This document shows, one piece after another, positions 1 to 5,818 of a stretch of DNA of 9,739 bases (position 1 is the stretch's first letter; every line of letters starts with the position of its first letter). Origin of the DNA: Bacillota bacterium (GTDB lineage Bacteria; Bacillota; Clostridia; Christensenellales; UBA1242); the NCBI GenBank assembly GCA_009780625.1, contig WQZR01000039.1, positions 1 to 9,739 of the forward strand, given 5' to 3'. A program made the position numbers and the translations under genes. The notes under the pieces were generated by a model. That model did not search any database. It saw nothing but the letters and a program-made list of their open reading frames with translations, and was not told the DNA's origin.

Positions 1-7
1 AGAATGT

Positions 8-271
8 ATGGAAGAAAATCAAAATAAAGTGGTGCCAGTGCCACTAAAGAGAAGGATTCGTGGTTATATAGTTTTTCTTTTTACTACGTATTTAATTTGT
101 AGTGTCTGGGAGGTTGGTGCTGTAGGAAGTTTTGTTGGTGCTGATTATTTAAAAATAGGCTTACTACCAGTTCTTATTACTTTAGGAGCTGTAATACTCA
201 ATGAAGTGTCATGGATAATTCTTAAAAAAAGAGACTATGTTCCGTTGTTTAGCAAGAAAGACAAAAAATAA
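8..271 (+). CDS. Small two-helix membrane protein, unknown function
   Basis: I do not recognise this 87-residue protein. The N-terminus is polar and basic (KRRIRGY near residue 14), followed by a hydrophobic segment at about residues 18-40 and a second at about 47-71, then a charged tail ending in KKDKK. This pattern suggests a small integral membrane protein with two helices joined by a short loop. The start is uncertain. The frame stays open to the left edge of the window, and another ATG lies at positions 4-6 in a different frame, so the ribosome site would lie outside the window and the protein could be longer. An intrinsic terminator begins at the stop codon, so the gene ends its transcription unit. 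Nothing in the neighbourhood points to a role. Confidence 0.6.
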   Translation: MEENQNKVVPVPLKRRIRGYIVFLFTTYLICSVWEVGAVGSFVGADYLKIGLLPVLITLGAVILNEVSWIILKKRDYVPLFSKKDKK

Positions 272-292
272 AACGCCTTCTGGTGTTTTTTC
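267..292 (+). terminator. Intrinsic terminator after the small membrane protein
   Basis: The stem AAAACGCC (270-277) pairs with GGTGTTTT (282-289) around a TTCT loop, with one G-U pair, and a short T-run follows. It begins at the stop codon of the upstream gene. The same AAAACGCC design recurs at 760-781 and 4786-4810. Confidence 0.75.
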
Positions 293-297
293 TTTCG

Positions 298-306
298 TGG
301 TATAAT
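298..306 (+). promoter_or_regulatory. Extended -10 promoter of the 335-754 gene
   Basis: A perfect TATAAT at 301-306 is preceded by TG at 298-299, an extended -10 element. No good -35 is present: the expected place, about 278-283, falls in the preceding terminator, consistent with a promoter relying on the TG extension. Transcription would start near 313, giving a leader of about 22 bases that holds the AAGGAG ribosome site at 323-328. Confidence 0.6.
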
Positions 307-334
307 TAAATATTAATATATTAAGGAGAAGAGT

Positions 335-754
335 ATGAGTGAAAAAATTATTTGGGCAGTGGGTGACAAGGTTCATGTGGAAGGTGAGAAAGAGCCTGGA
401 ACGGTGACAGAAGTAAGACCGCAAATCTGGGGATTTAATATGTATGATGTGTCAGTTGGTGGAAGGATGGTTAGAATGGTAGCAGATAAACCTGCTTTGC
501 CTCAAGAGGCTAAAGAGAAAGCGAAATTATCTAATCCGCCAAAGGCGAAATTTAAAACTGGAGAAAGGGTGGTTGTCAAAGCACTTAAGGGAACAAAGAG
601 CAACGAAGCAGTAATAACTTTAGTGGGGGCTGCTGTTCCAGACGAAAATGGTAAATGGTCCGTTGGATACCAAGTGCAACTTGTGCATAATGGACAAATT
701 GTAGAATATAAAGAAAGCGACCTTGCAGGTTTTAAAGATTGCCTGTTGTCATAA
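335..754 (+). CDS. Hypothetical protein with two SH3/KOW-like segments
   Basis: This 139-residue soluble protein is not one I can name. It has two similar halves. Residues about 8-50 start with WAVGDKVHVEG and residues about 73-135 start with FKTGERVVVKA. Each half has a G-D/E-[KR]-V-x-V opening, a strand with glycine turns, and a Y-x-V strand followed by a short hairpin. This is the appearance of small beta-barrels of the SH3/KOW/Tudor type, joined by a lysine- and proline-rich linker (KEKAKLSNPPKAK). Such barrels often bind nucleic acid or protein, but no specific function follows. The ATG at 335 has AAGGAG six bases upstream and its own promoter. The gene is monocistronic and ends at a terminator shared with dnaA. 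Confidence 0.75.
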   Translation: MSEKIIWAVGDKVHVEGEKEPGTVTEVRPQIWGFNMYDVSVGGRMVRMVADKPALPQEAKEKAKLSNPPKAKFKTGERVVVKALKGTKSNEAVITLVGAAVPDENGKWSVGYQVQLVHNGQIVEYKESDLAGFKDCLLS

Positions 755-759
755 AACAA

Positions 760-781
760 AAAAACGCCGATTGGCGTTTTT
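760..781. terminator. Bidirectional terminator shared with dnaA
   Basis: AAAAACGCC (760-768) and GGCGTTTTT (773-781) form a nine-base-pair stem around a GATT loop, with A and T tracts on both sides so it can work on either strand. It lies between the convergent 335-754 gene and dnaA. The dnaA stop codon (782-780) is inside its 3' arm. Confidence 0.85.
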
Positions 782-2150
782 ATTTTGTGAATTGTGGTTT
801 TGTTTGTTCTTCAATTTCTTCGATGCGTTTTCTAAATTCGTGGTTGATTGCTTTTTCTTTTTTAACTTTATCGCGAGAATAAATCACGGTTGTGTGGTCT
901 GTGTTTCCAAAAAGTTTTCCAACGGCAAGAAGCGGCATGTCTTCAAAATATTCTGTTATGAAATACATTGCAATTTGTCTTGCTTCCACAAACTCTTTGT
1001 TTTTTCTTTTCCCAACCATATCAGAGCTTTTGATTCTAAAATAGTTTGCAATTATTTCAATTAAGGCTTTTGGTGTGTTGTCTTGAGTGCATCCAGCTTT
1101 TGAAACAAAATCGCGTGTTGCATCAATTGCATGATGCTCTGTTGCAGTTTTACTTCCATCAATTTTTGCAAGGAATGCAGTCTTTGTCAAAAACCCTTCA
1201 AGGTCTCTAACGTGGCTATCAACCGTTTGAGAAATAACCATCAACGCTTTATCGTCTACATTAAGTTTTTCTTCATCTCGCTTCTTCATCAATATAGCAA
1301 GCCTTGTTTCATAGTCTGGGCTTTGAACGTCTTGAATAAGCCCGCTTGAAAGACGGCTTTTGATTCTATCTTCCAAAGTGTCCAACTCTTTTGGTGTGCG
1401 GTCTGAAACCACAATAATTTGACTATTGTTTTTATATAAGTCGTTAAACGTGTGGAAGAACTCTTCTTGTGTTCCATGTTTGTTTATAAGGAATTGAATG
1501 TCGTCAATCATCAAAACATCAAGTGTTCTATATTTATTTCTAAAAACCTTATTTGTTTTTTCTGCACCTTGTCTGATTGCATTAACATAATCATTAACAA
1601 AGTTTTCGCATGTTGTATAGTGAATTTTTAAACCTGGCTTATTTGCTTCAAGTTCGTTTCCAATTGCGTGAAGAAGGTGGGTTTTTCCAAGTCCAGTTCC
1701 GCCATAGATAAACAGTGGGTTGAACTGTGTTCCTGGGCGTTCTGCAACTGCCATAGCCGCTGCGTGAACAACATTGCTGTTCTTTCCAACAACAAAAGAT
1801 TCAAATGTATATTTTGGGTTGAATTGACTCTTCTTTTTTTCTTCTTCCTTTTTCTCCATAACAAGACCCTTATCTCTAAGATAAGCTTCGTCTTCTTTAT
1901 AAGCTAAAAATTTAAAACTTAGAAGAGTAGGGTAGAACCTGTTGAAACCAATTTCAAAATGTGTGAGAACACTTCTATTTTTTAGAATGTTTTCTCTTGC
2001 ACCTTCAATGCCGGTTGCGATAATCATTGTGTCGTCGTTGATAATATCAATTGGTCTAAGTGTTCGAATCCATAAATCAAAAGAAACAGCCGAAACGCTT
2101 CTTTCCATAAACTCCAAAAATTCGTGCCATTTCTCTAGTATGTGTTCCAT
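780..2150 (-). CDS. dnaA: Chromosomal replication initiator DnaA
   Basis: DnaA binds DnaA boxes at oriC, forms an ATP-dependent filament, melts the origin and recruits the helicase. At 456 residues the length is normal. Domain I is at about 1-85, a short charged linker (EKKEEEKKK) at about 99-107, and the AAA+ core at about 112-330. The core has Walker A GGTGLGKT (150-157), Walker B VLMIDD (212-217), the arginine-finger box LEDRIKSR (R266) and sensor II VRDLEG (R315). Domain IV (about 358-456) carries the DNA-binding signature as GNTDHTTV (415-422), where the usual form is GGRDHTTV, so the conserved Arg is Thr. The start has AAAGGAAAC just upstream and lies 18 bases after ybaB, so the two are co-transcribed. 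dnaN, which often follows dnaA, is absent. Only the signature change is odd. Confidence 0.97.
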   Translation of the reverse strand: MEHILEKWHEFLEFMERSVSAVSFDLWIRTLRPIDIINDDTMIIATGIEGARENILKNRSVLTHFEIGFNRFYPTLLSFKFLAYKEDEAYLRDKGLVMEKKEEEKKKSQFNPKYTFESFVVGKNSNVVHAAAMAVAERPGTQFNPLFIYGGTGLGKTHLLHAIGNELEANKPGLKIHYTTCENFVNDYVNAIRQGAEKTNKVFRNKYRTLDVLMIDDIQFLINKHGTQEEFFHTFNDLYKNNSQIIVVSDRTPKELDTLEDRIKSRLSSGLIQDVQSPDYETRLAILMKKRDEEKLNVDDKALMVISQTVDSHVRDLEGFLTKTAFLAKIDGSKTATEHHAIDATRDFVSKAGCTQDNTPKALIEIIANYFRIKSSDMVGKRKNKEFVEARQIAMYFITEYFEDMPLLAVGKLFGNTDHTTVIYSRDKVKKEKAINHEFRKRIEEIEEQTKPQFTK

Positions 2151-2168
2151 GTGTTTCCTTTTATGATA

Positions 2169-2474
2169 TTAGAATGGCATATTGCCAAACTTGCCCATCT
2201 TGCTTGCTTTAAGTTCGTCTGCTCTTGCAAAAGCATCGTTTAGAGCTGCCACAATTAAATCTTCCAAAAGTTCTGCATCATCTGGGTCAACCGCTTCTGG
2301 TTTAATTTTAATTCCTTTAATTGTTTTGTTTCCAAGAATTGTAACGGTTACAAGTCCGCCACCTGCGCTTGTTGAAATTTCAGTTGCGTCAACCTCTGCT
2401 TGAATTTTCCCCATTTCTGCTTGCATCTGTTGTGCTTGTCTCATTAGTTGTTGCATATTCTGTCCGCCAAACAT
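2169..2474 (-). CDS. ybaB: YbaB/EbfC family nucleoid-associated protein
   Basis: This 101-residue protein belongs to the YbaB/EbfC family of small dimeric DNA-binding proteins, which coat the nucleoid and are genetically linked to RecR-type recombination. The family pattern is clear. A methionine- and glutamine-rich N-terminal helix (QLMRQAQQMQAEM) leads into a helix ending in EVDATE, then a glycine-rich turn SAGGG and strands containing VTVTILGN, and finally an acidic helix (DPDDAELLEDLIVAALNDAF) at about residues 63-82. The start has a near-perfect AAGGAGG nine bases upstream. It is the first gene of an operon with dnaA. In many bacteria it sits in dnaX-ybaB-recR; here recR is about 1.3 kb away on the other strand, suggesting a rearranged cluster. 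Confidence 0.93.
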   Translation of the reverse strand: MFGGQNMQQLMRQAQQMQAEMGKIQAEVDATEISTSAGGGLVTVTILGNKTIKGIKIKPEAVDPDDAELLEDLIVAALNDAFARADELKASKMGKFGNMPF

Positions 2475-2503
2475 AATCTAGTTCCTCCTTGTTTATATTT
2501 ATT

Positions 2504-2509
2504 ATTCTA
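2504..2509 (-). promoter_or_regulatory. Extended -10 of the ybaB-dnaA promoter
   Basis: Read on the minus strand, TATGTTAGAAT gives TAGAAT (2509-2504) with a TG one base upstream. No convincing -35 is present. Transcription would begin near 2497, leaving a leader of about 23 bases with the AAGGAGG site at 2490-2484. Confidence 0.5.
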
Positions 2510-2523
2510 ACATATTTATGTTA
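2508..2523. repeat. Inverted repeat between two divergent -10 elements
   Basis: TAACATA (2508-2514) and TATGTTA (2517-2523) are a perfect inverted repeat with a TT spacer. Each arm carries the TG extension and the first bases of one of the two outward-facing -10 elements. Part of the symmetry is therefore explained by paired promoters, but the site could also be bound by a dimeric regulator. Confidence 0.6.
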
Positions 2524-2527
2524 AAAT
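2519..2527 (+). promoter_or_regulatory. Extended -10 of the recR operon, probably leaderless
   Basis: TG at 2519-2520 followed by TAAAAT at 2522-2527 mirrors the ybaB promoter on the other strand. The next ATG (2536) begins eight bases after the hexamer, about where transcription should start, and no Shine-Dalgarno sequence lies between. The mRNA of the first gene may therefore be leaderless or nearly so. Confidence 0.45.
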
Positions 2528-2535
2528 AAAACATT

Positions 2536-3009
2536 ATGGCAATTGGAACATACACAAAAGATGAGTGGAGTGCAGAAGATAAGAACGAGATTAAAGAATA
2601 TCTTTTTTCTAAGTTGACAAAGATGCAAATTGCAATGTTTGCAAACACATGCGTGAAGCGTGTTAGAGATTTATATGAAGGTAAGTTTCCAGAAGATAAA
2701 GTTATTAGAGAATGTATAGTTTATGTAAAAAAACAAGCTGGGAACAACATGTTGTTCAAAACAAAGAGATGTAAAAACCTTGCAGAAAAAGCAAAAGTTG
2801 CATCACGCAATGCAAGAGAATATGATTTTATGGATGCATATCACGTGGCGCTTGCAGCAAGTTATTCAGTAAATTCTTTGCTTGCAGCAGAGAGTGCAGT
2901 GCTTTGCGCAGAACATGCGGCAAAAGCTGTTGCGGCAGCGGGGCTTTCTGGGTTTGTGGAAAAGAAAGAACAGTTTAAGATTATCACCGAAATAATCTGG
3001 ACAGACTAA
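2536..3009 (+). CDS. Alpha-helical protein, resembles putative immunity proteins
   Basis: This 157-residue protein seems all alpha-helical, without signal peptide or membrane segment. The second half is rich in Ala, His, Tyr and Cys, with helix repeats such as AYHVALAASYSVNSLLAAESAVLCAEHAAKAVAAAG cut here into its parts: AYHVALAASY (about 97-106) and CAEHAAKAVAAAG (about 120-132). A central stretch reads LYEGKFPEDKVIRECI. This layout resembles the small helical-repeat proteins annotated in Bacillota and Actinomycetota as putative immunity proteins (Imm-5-like), but I recall this only by pattern and no toxin gene is adjacent. It is the first gene of an operon ending after recR. The ATG at 2536 has no Shine-Dalgarno, and a -10 element ends nine bases before it, so translation may be leaderless. 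Six cysteines do not form a clear zinc motif. Confidence 0.7.
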   Translation: MAIGTYTKDEWSAEDKNEIKEYLFSKLTKMQIAMFANTCVKRVRDLYEGKFPEDKVIRECIVYVKKQAGNNMLFKTKRCKNLAEKAKVASRNAREYDFMDAYHVALAASYSVNSLLAAESAVLCAEHAAKAVAAAGLSGFVEKKEQFKIITEIIWTD

Positions 3010-3033
3010 CAAAAACTATAAAAGGAGCGTGTC

Positions 3034-3759
3034 GTGAAAAGTTTTATTTTAGACCTAAAAAAAGATAGAATTTTTGTAGCGATTTTCAGAGCGGTTGCAG
3101 CCGTTCTTATTTTATTTGGAATTCTTGCTGGTCTGAATATCTCAGGGTCGGAAACAAACTATACTGGGCTTCTTTTTTATACATATCAAAGTAATATTTT
3201 AGCAATGTTGTTTTTGCTTGTTCTTGCTGTAAGAACTGTTGTTGATATCATCAAAAATGGAAGAGTTGGACCAGTTAGTTATTTTGAAAGGTTTTCAGCA
3301 TTCACTGCGCTTTCGATATTCATCACAATGTTTATTTTTTGGCCACTTCTTGCACCGCTTGGTTTGATTGATTTATGGACTTTCGACAATCTGATGTTGC
3401 ATCTTTTTGCACCACTGCTTATGATTGCTGATTATCTGCTATTCACCAAATGTGGCAAACTTAAAAAGAACGATGCGTTTTTGTTTATGATTGGACCATT
3501 GTTCTATTATATTCAAGCAACAATTCTTGGGTTTAGCGGTGTGAGTTATGGAGTGTTTAATGATGTGGAATATTTCTTCCCATATTTCTTTATGGACTAC
3601 TATACAATTGGTTGGTGGGTGGCGGCTTTTGTTCCGTCTATGTTCGTTGCCCTTTGGGCAATGGGGCATGGGTTGTTTGTTCTAGACAGAAAAAGAGGAA
3701 GACAAAAAGAAGAAGTTATAACTGTTGCCGAAGAAGACGAATTGGTGGTAAAATTATAG
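3034..3759 (+). CDS. Six-helix integral membrane protein, Pr6Pr-like
   Basis: The 241-residue protein has about six hydrophobic segments, near residues 14-35, 49-70, 87-110, 117-137, 147-166 and 190-216, with a charged C-terminal tail. Two motifs recall the Pr6Pr / FAR-17a-AIG1-like membrane family: FYTYQSNILAML before helix 2, and HLFAPLLMIADYLL in helix 4, with its His, Pro and Asp. In eukaryotic relatives this group includes fatty-acid ester hydrolases; the bacterial role is not established and I infer none. The start is GTG at 3034, with AAAGGAG six bases upstream and no better ATG. It lies 24 bases after the previous gene and two bases before recR, so recR translation is probably coupled to it. 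Membrane proteins are not usual recR neighbours. Confidence 0.8.
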   Translation: MKSFILDLKKDRIFVAIFRAVAAVLILFGILAGLNISGSETNYTGLLFYTYQSNILAMLFLLVLAVRTVVDIIKNGRVGPVSYFERFSAFTALSIFITMFIFWPLLAPLGLIDLWTFDNLMLHLFAPLLMIADYLLFTKCGKLKKNDAFLFMIGPLFYYIQATILGFSGVSYGVFNDVEYFFPYFFMDYYTIGWWVAAFVPSMFVALWAMGHGLFVLDRKRGRQKEEVITVAEEDELVVKL

Positions 3760-3761
3760 TT

Positions 3762-4340
3762 ATGGATATCATTGAAAAACTTATAAACGAATTTTCAAAA
3801 TTGCCAGGTGTTGGAAGAAAAAATGCGATTAAATATGCGTATAAAATTATTGCTATGGAAGAAACAGAAGCAAAAGATTTTGCCAACACAATTTTGGAAG
3901 TGAAAGAAAAAATAACATTCTGCACAACCTGCGGAAACTTTACGGATGTCAGCCCGTGTGCTCTATGTGTTAGAGTCAAAAACCAAAAACAGATTTGTGT
4001 TATTGCAGAGCCAAAAGATATTATTTTTGCAAAACGTATTAAAGACTTTGAGGGTGGGTTTCATATATTGCACGGAACTTTAAGCCCACTTGAGGGTAGA
4101 GGACCAAACGATATTAAAATTAAAGAGTTGCTTGTAAGGGTGGCGGAAGGTAGCGAAGTTGTGATTGCAACCAACACAGACGTGGAGGGCGAGGCAACCG
4201 CGATGTATATAGCAAAGATTCTAAAGCCGCTTGGAGTGAAGGTTACAAGACTTGCACAGGGAATATCTATGGGCACAGATTTAGAATACGCAGATGAAGT
4301 TACACTTAATCACGCATTCAATCAAAGAAAGGAGATATAG
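3762..4340 (+). CDS. recR: Recombination mediator protein RecR
   Basis: RecR works with RecO, and RecF, to load RecA on SSB-coated single-stranded DNA during gap repair. The 192 residues match the family (about 200). A helix-hairpin-helix (LPGVGRKNA, 14-22) is followed by a zinc finger with Cys 54, 57, 66 and 69 (CTTC, CALC). Then comes a Toprim domain at about 79-170 with IAEPKDI, HGTLSPLEGRGPNDI and NTDVEGEATA, and a C-terminal tail with LEYADEVTLNHA. The ATG at 3762 is chosen because homology begins there; the frame is open back to 3612 but that part overlaps the membrane protein and reads as random basic sequence. It starts two bases after the upstream stop with only a weak GGTGGT site, so coupling is likely. 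The following gene is in the same frame, directly after the TAG stop. Confidence 0.96.
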   Translation: MDIIEKLINEFSKLPGVGRKNAIKYAYKIIAMEETEAKDFANTILEVKEKITFCTTCGNFTDVSPCALCVRVKNQKQICVIAEPKDIIFAKRIKDFEGGFHILHGTLSPLEGRGPNDIKIKELLVRVAEGSEVVIATNTDVEGEATAMYIAKILKPLGVKVTRLAQGISMGTDLEYADEVTLNHAFNQRKEI

Positions 4341-4346
4341 AACATA
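4328..4346 (+). promoter_or_regulatory. Strong ribosome site before an AUA codon
   Basis: AAAGGAG at 4328-4334 lies in the last codons of recR. At the ideal spacing of nine bases comes ATA (4344-4346), in the frame of the next gene. No ATG, GTG or TTG sits at this distance in that frame. The strength and placing of this site make the AUA the best-supported start. Confidence 0.5.
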
Positions 4347-4799
4347 GAAAAGATTAGTGAGAAAAAAACACCATCTGGTGGGTCAATGATAAAACTTCAT
4401 GGAGATGGCACAAAAACCACCGAGCCATACGGTGAAATTGTTGAAACAAAATTTAAATGCCCGTGCGGTAAGGGTGCGGTTGAAATGACCTACGAAAATA
4501 TTCCGGGATTCCGTGATAGATATGGAAGTTTTAATTGTGATGATTGCTCTAAGAAATATGTTATGAGTTTTGATGGTGTAAATCTTGGAGATGCTCCCGA
4601 AATTGATTTAAACTCAGATTATTGGAAAGATAGAAAGCTTACTGCACAAGACAAAAAAGAACACATTGAGATTTATAAAATGAAAATTGAGGGCTATGAA
4701 GTGAAAAAGAAAACATACCCAACAATTGATTATAGTGACTTAATTGAGTATTATAAAAAACAAATTAGAAAATTAACGACTATTGAAAAAACGCCGTGA
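4344..4799 (+). CDS. Zinc-ribbon-like hypothetical protein, probable AUA start
   Basis: I do not recognise this protein. It has 151 residues from the AUA at 4344, or 137 from the first ATG at 4386. The only clear element is a likely zinc-binding pair in the N-terminal half: KFKCPCGKG followed about 25 residues later by FNCDDCSKKY, i.e. CxC and CxxC. The C-terminal half is charged and helical, with many Lys, Glu and Tyr. The AUA is favoured because AAAGGAG sits nine bases before it, while the ATG at 4386 has only a GGTGGG about two bases away. The frame is that of recR and open from the TAG onward, so low-level read-through would give a RecR fusion. A G-to-A error or mutation at the start is also possible. 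The stop codon lies in the loop of the terminator. Confidence 0.72.
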   Translation: MEKISEKKTPSGGSMIKLHGDGTKTTEPYGEIVETKFKCPCGKGAVEMTYENIPGFRDRYGSFNCDDCSKKYVMSFDGVNLGDAPEIDLNSDYWKDRKLTAQDKKEHIEIYKMKIEGYEVKKKTYPTIDYSDLIEYYKKQIRKLTTIEKTP

Positions 4800-4810
4800 G
4801 GCGTTTTTTT
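4786..4810. terminator. Bidirectional terminator between recR operon and spo0A
   Basis: AAAAAACGCC (4786-4795) pairs with GGCGTTTTTT (4800-4809), ten base pairs around a four-base GTGA loop, with A and T tracts on both sides. The TGA stop of the plus-strand gene is in the loop (4797-4799) and the spo0A stop codon starts in the T-tract, so two convergent genes share one very compact terminator. Confidence 0.9.
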
Positions 4811-5666
4811 AATTGAACCCGTCGAGAATCATTCTGTCGGCGAGTAGGGCGATAAACTCGCCGTTTGTTGGTTTGTCGTTGGAGCCATATATTCGCATTC
4901 CAAATATGTTGTTTATGTTTTCAATTTTGCCGCGGTTATAGGCAACTTCAATTGCATGTCTGATTGCTCGTTCTACTTTCGAACTCGATGTTGAAAACCT
5001 TGTTGCAATGTTGGGGTAGAGATGTTTTGTTATGCTGTTTATAATCTCTGGATTTTCCACAGAGATTTTAATTGCCTCACGCAGAAATTGATAACCTTTG
5101 ATATGTGGTGGTATTCCAACCGAAATAAAGATTTTTGTGATTTTTTCTTCTAATTCTTTGAAAGGTCTTTTTGCTTTTGGTTTTGCTGCATGAAGGTTAC
5201 TTAGCAATACCTCGTGGTTTATTTCATTTAGGAACTTTGATTCTGTTGGAATCAGGCTAACGAAGCCGTCGATTGTTCTGACAATCACCGAGTTCTCTCC
5301 GTTTTTAACTTCGTGAAGTTTTTCAATAAGAAGTTTTTCACTAAAGGGTTTTGATAGAAATGCGGTTGCGCCAAGGGCGAGAACTTTGTCTATAAAGTCG
5401 TCTCCACTTATGCTGCTTACAATCACAACTTTTGTTTTTTCCAGTTGACCAGAACTCCTCATTTGATTTAGGACTTCCAGTCCATCTATTCCGGAGAGGA
5501 TTATGTCCAGAATAAGAATGTCGGCTTTTGTTTCTCTAACTTCTTCGAGAACGGTTTTTCCATTGTTTGTGACTTTGATGATTTCAAAAGATTCACAAGC
5601 TTCAATCTGTTCTTTCATTTCACCTATGAATTTAATTTCTTCTGCAACAAGACATTTTAATTTCAT
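4809..5666 (-). CDS. spo0A: Sporulation master regulator Spo0A
   Basis: Spo0A is a response regulator which, when phosphorylated, binds 0A boxes and commits the cell to sporulation. From 5666 it has 285 residues. The receiver domain (1-122) keeps phospho-acceptor D54 (LILDIIL), S84 and K106 (FLSKP), but the acidic pair is E9-E10 where Asp-Asp is usual, and the loop after D54 has SGIDGL instead of the common MPxLDGL. The C-terminal domain (about 170-285) is diagnostic: GIPPHIKGYQFLREAI, ATRFSTSSSKVERAIRHAIEVAYNRG (two parts) and KPTNGEFIALLADR. The start is chosen because MKLKCLVAEE is the expected first strand and AAGAAGG lies just upstream. The frame stays open 29 codons further, which I reject. 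The gene is alone and shares its terminator with the recR operon. A 0A box upstream hints at autoregulation. Confidence 0.96.
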   Translation of the reverse strand: MKLKCLVAEEIKFIGEMKEQIEACESFEIIKVTNNGKTVLEEVRETKADILILDIILSGIDGLEVLNQMRSSGQLEKTKVVIVSSISGDDFIDKVLALGATAFLSKPFSEKLLIEKLHEVKNGENSVIVRTIDGFVSLIPTESKFLNEINHEVLLSNLHAAKPKAKRPFKELEEKITKIFISVGIPPHIKGYQFLREAIKISVENPEIINSITKHLYPNIATRFSTSSSKVERAIRHAIEVAYNRGKIENINNIFGMRIYGSNDKPTNGEFIALLADRMILDGFN

Positions 5667-5818
5667 ATATTTCCTTCTTTTAACCATAGCCAACATTGCC
5701 CAAATATTGCACAAGATGACGCAAGAACTCAAGGATAACATAATTTTGTACAAAAATAAAACATTGTGCGTTTAAATGTTTAAATATATTTTCGAATAAA
5801 AATATTTACTGCCATTTT

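Noticed and set aside
723..1064. Plus-strand frame of 113 codons over dnaA
   Set aside because: Antisense to conserved dnaA domain IV, rich in Phe and Cys as expected for the complement of this gene.
3612..3761. 50-codon N-terminal extension of RecR
   Set aside because: It overlaps the well-supported membrane protein in another frame, reads as Cys/Arg-rich noise, and RecR homology begins at 3762.
2955..5061. DnaA-box-like sites TTTTCCACA at 2963-2955 and 5053-5061
   Set aside because: They are single, far apart and inside genes. An origin needs clusters with an AT-rich unwinding region; none is seen.
5667..5753. 29-codon hydrophobic N-terminal extension of Spo0A
   Set aside because: The frame is open, but the receiver domain starts at the ATG at 5666, which has its own AAGAAGG site. 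The extension has no ribosome site and no counterpart in Spo0A.
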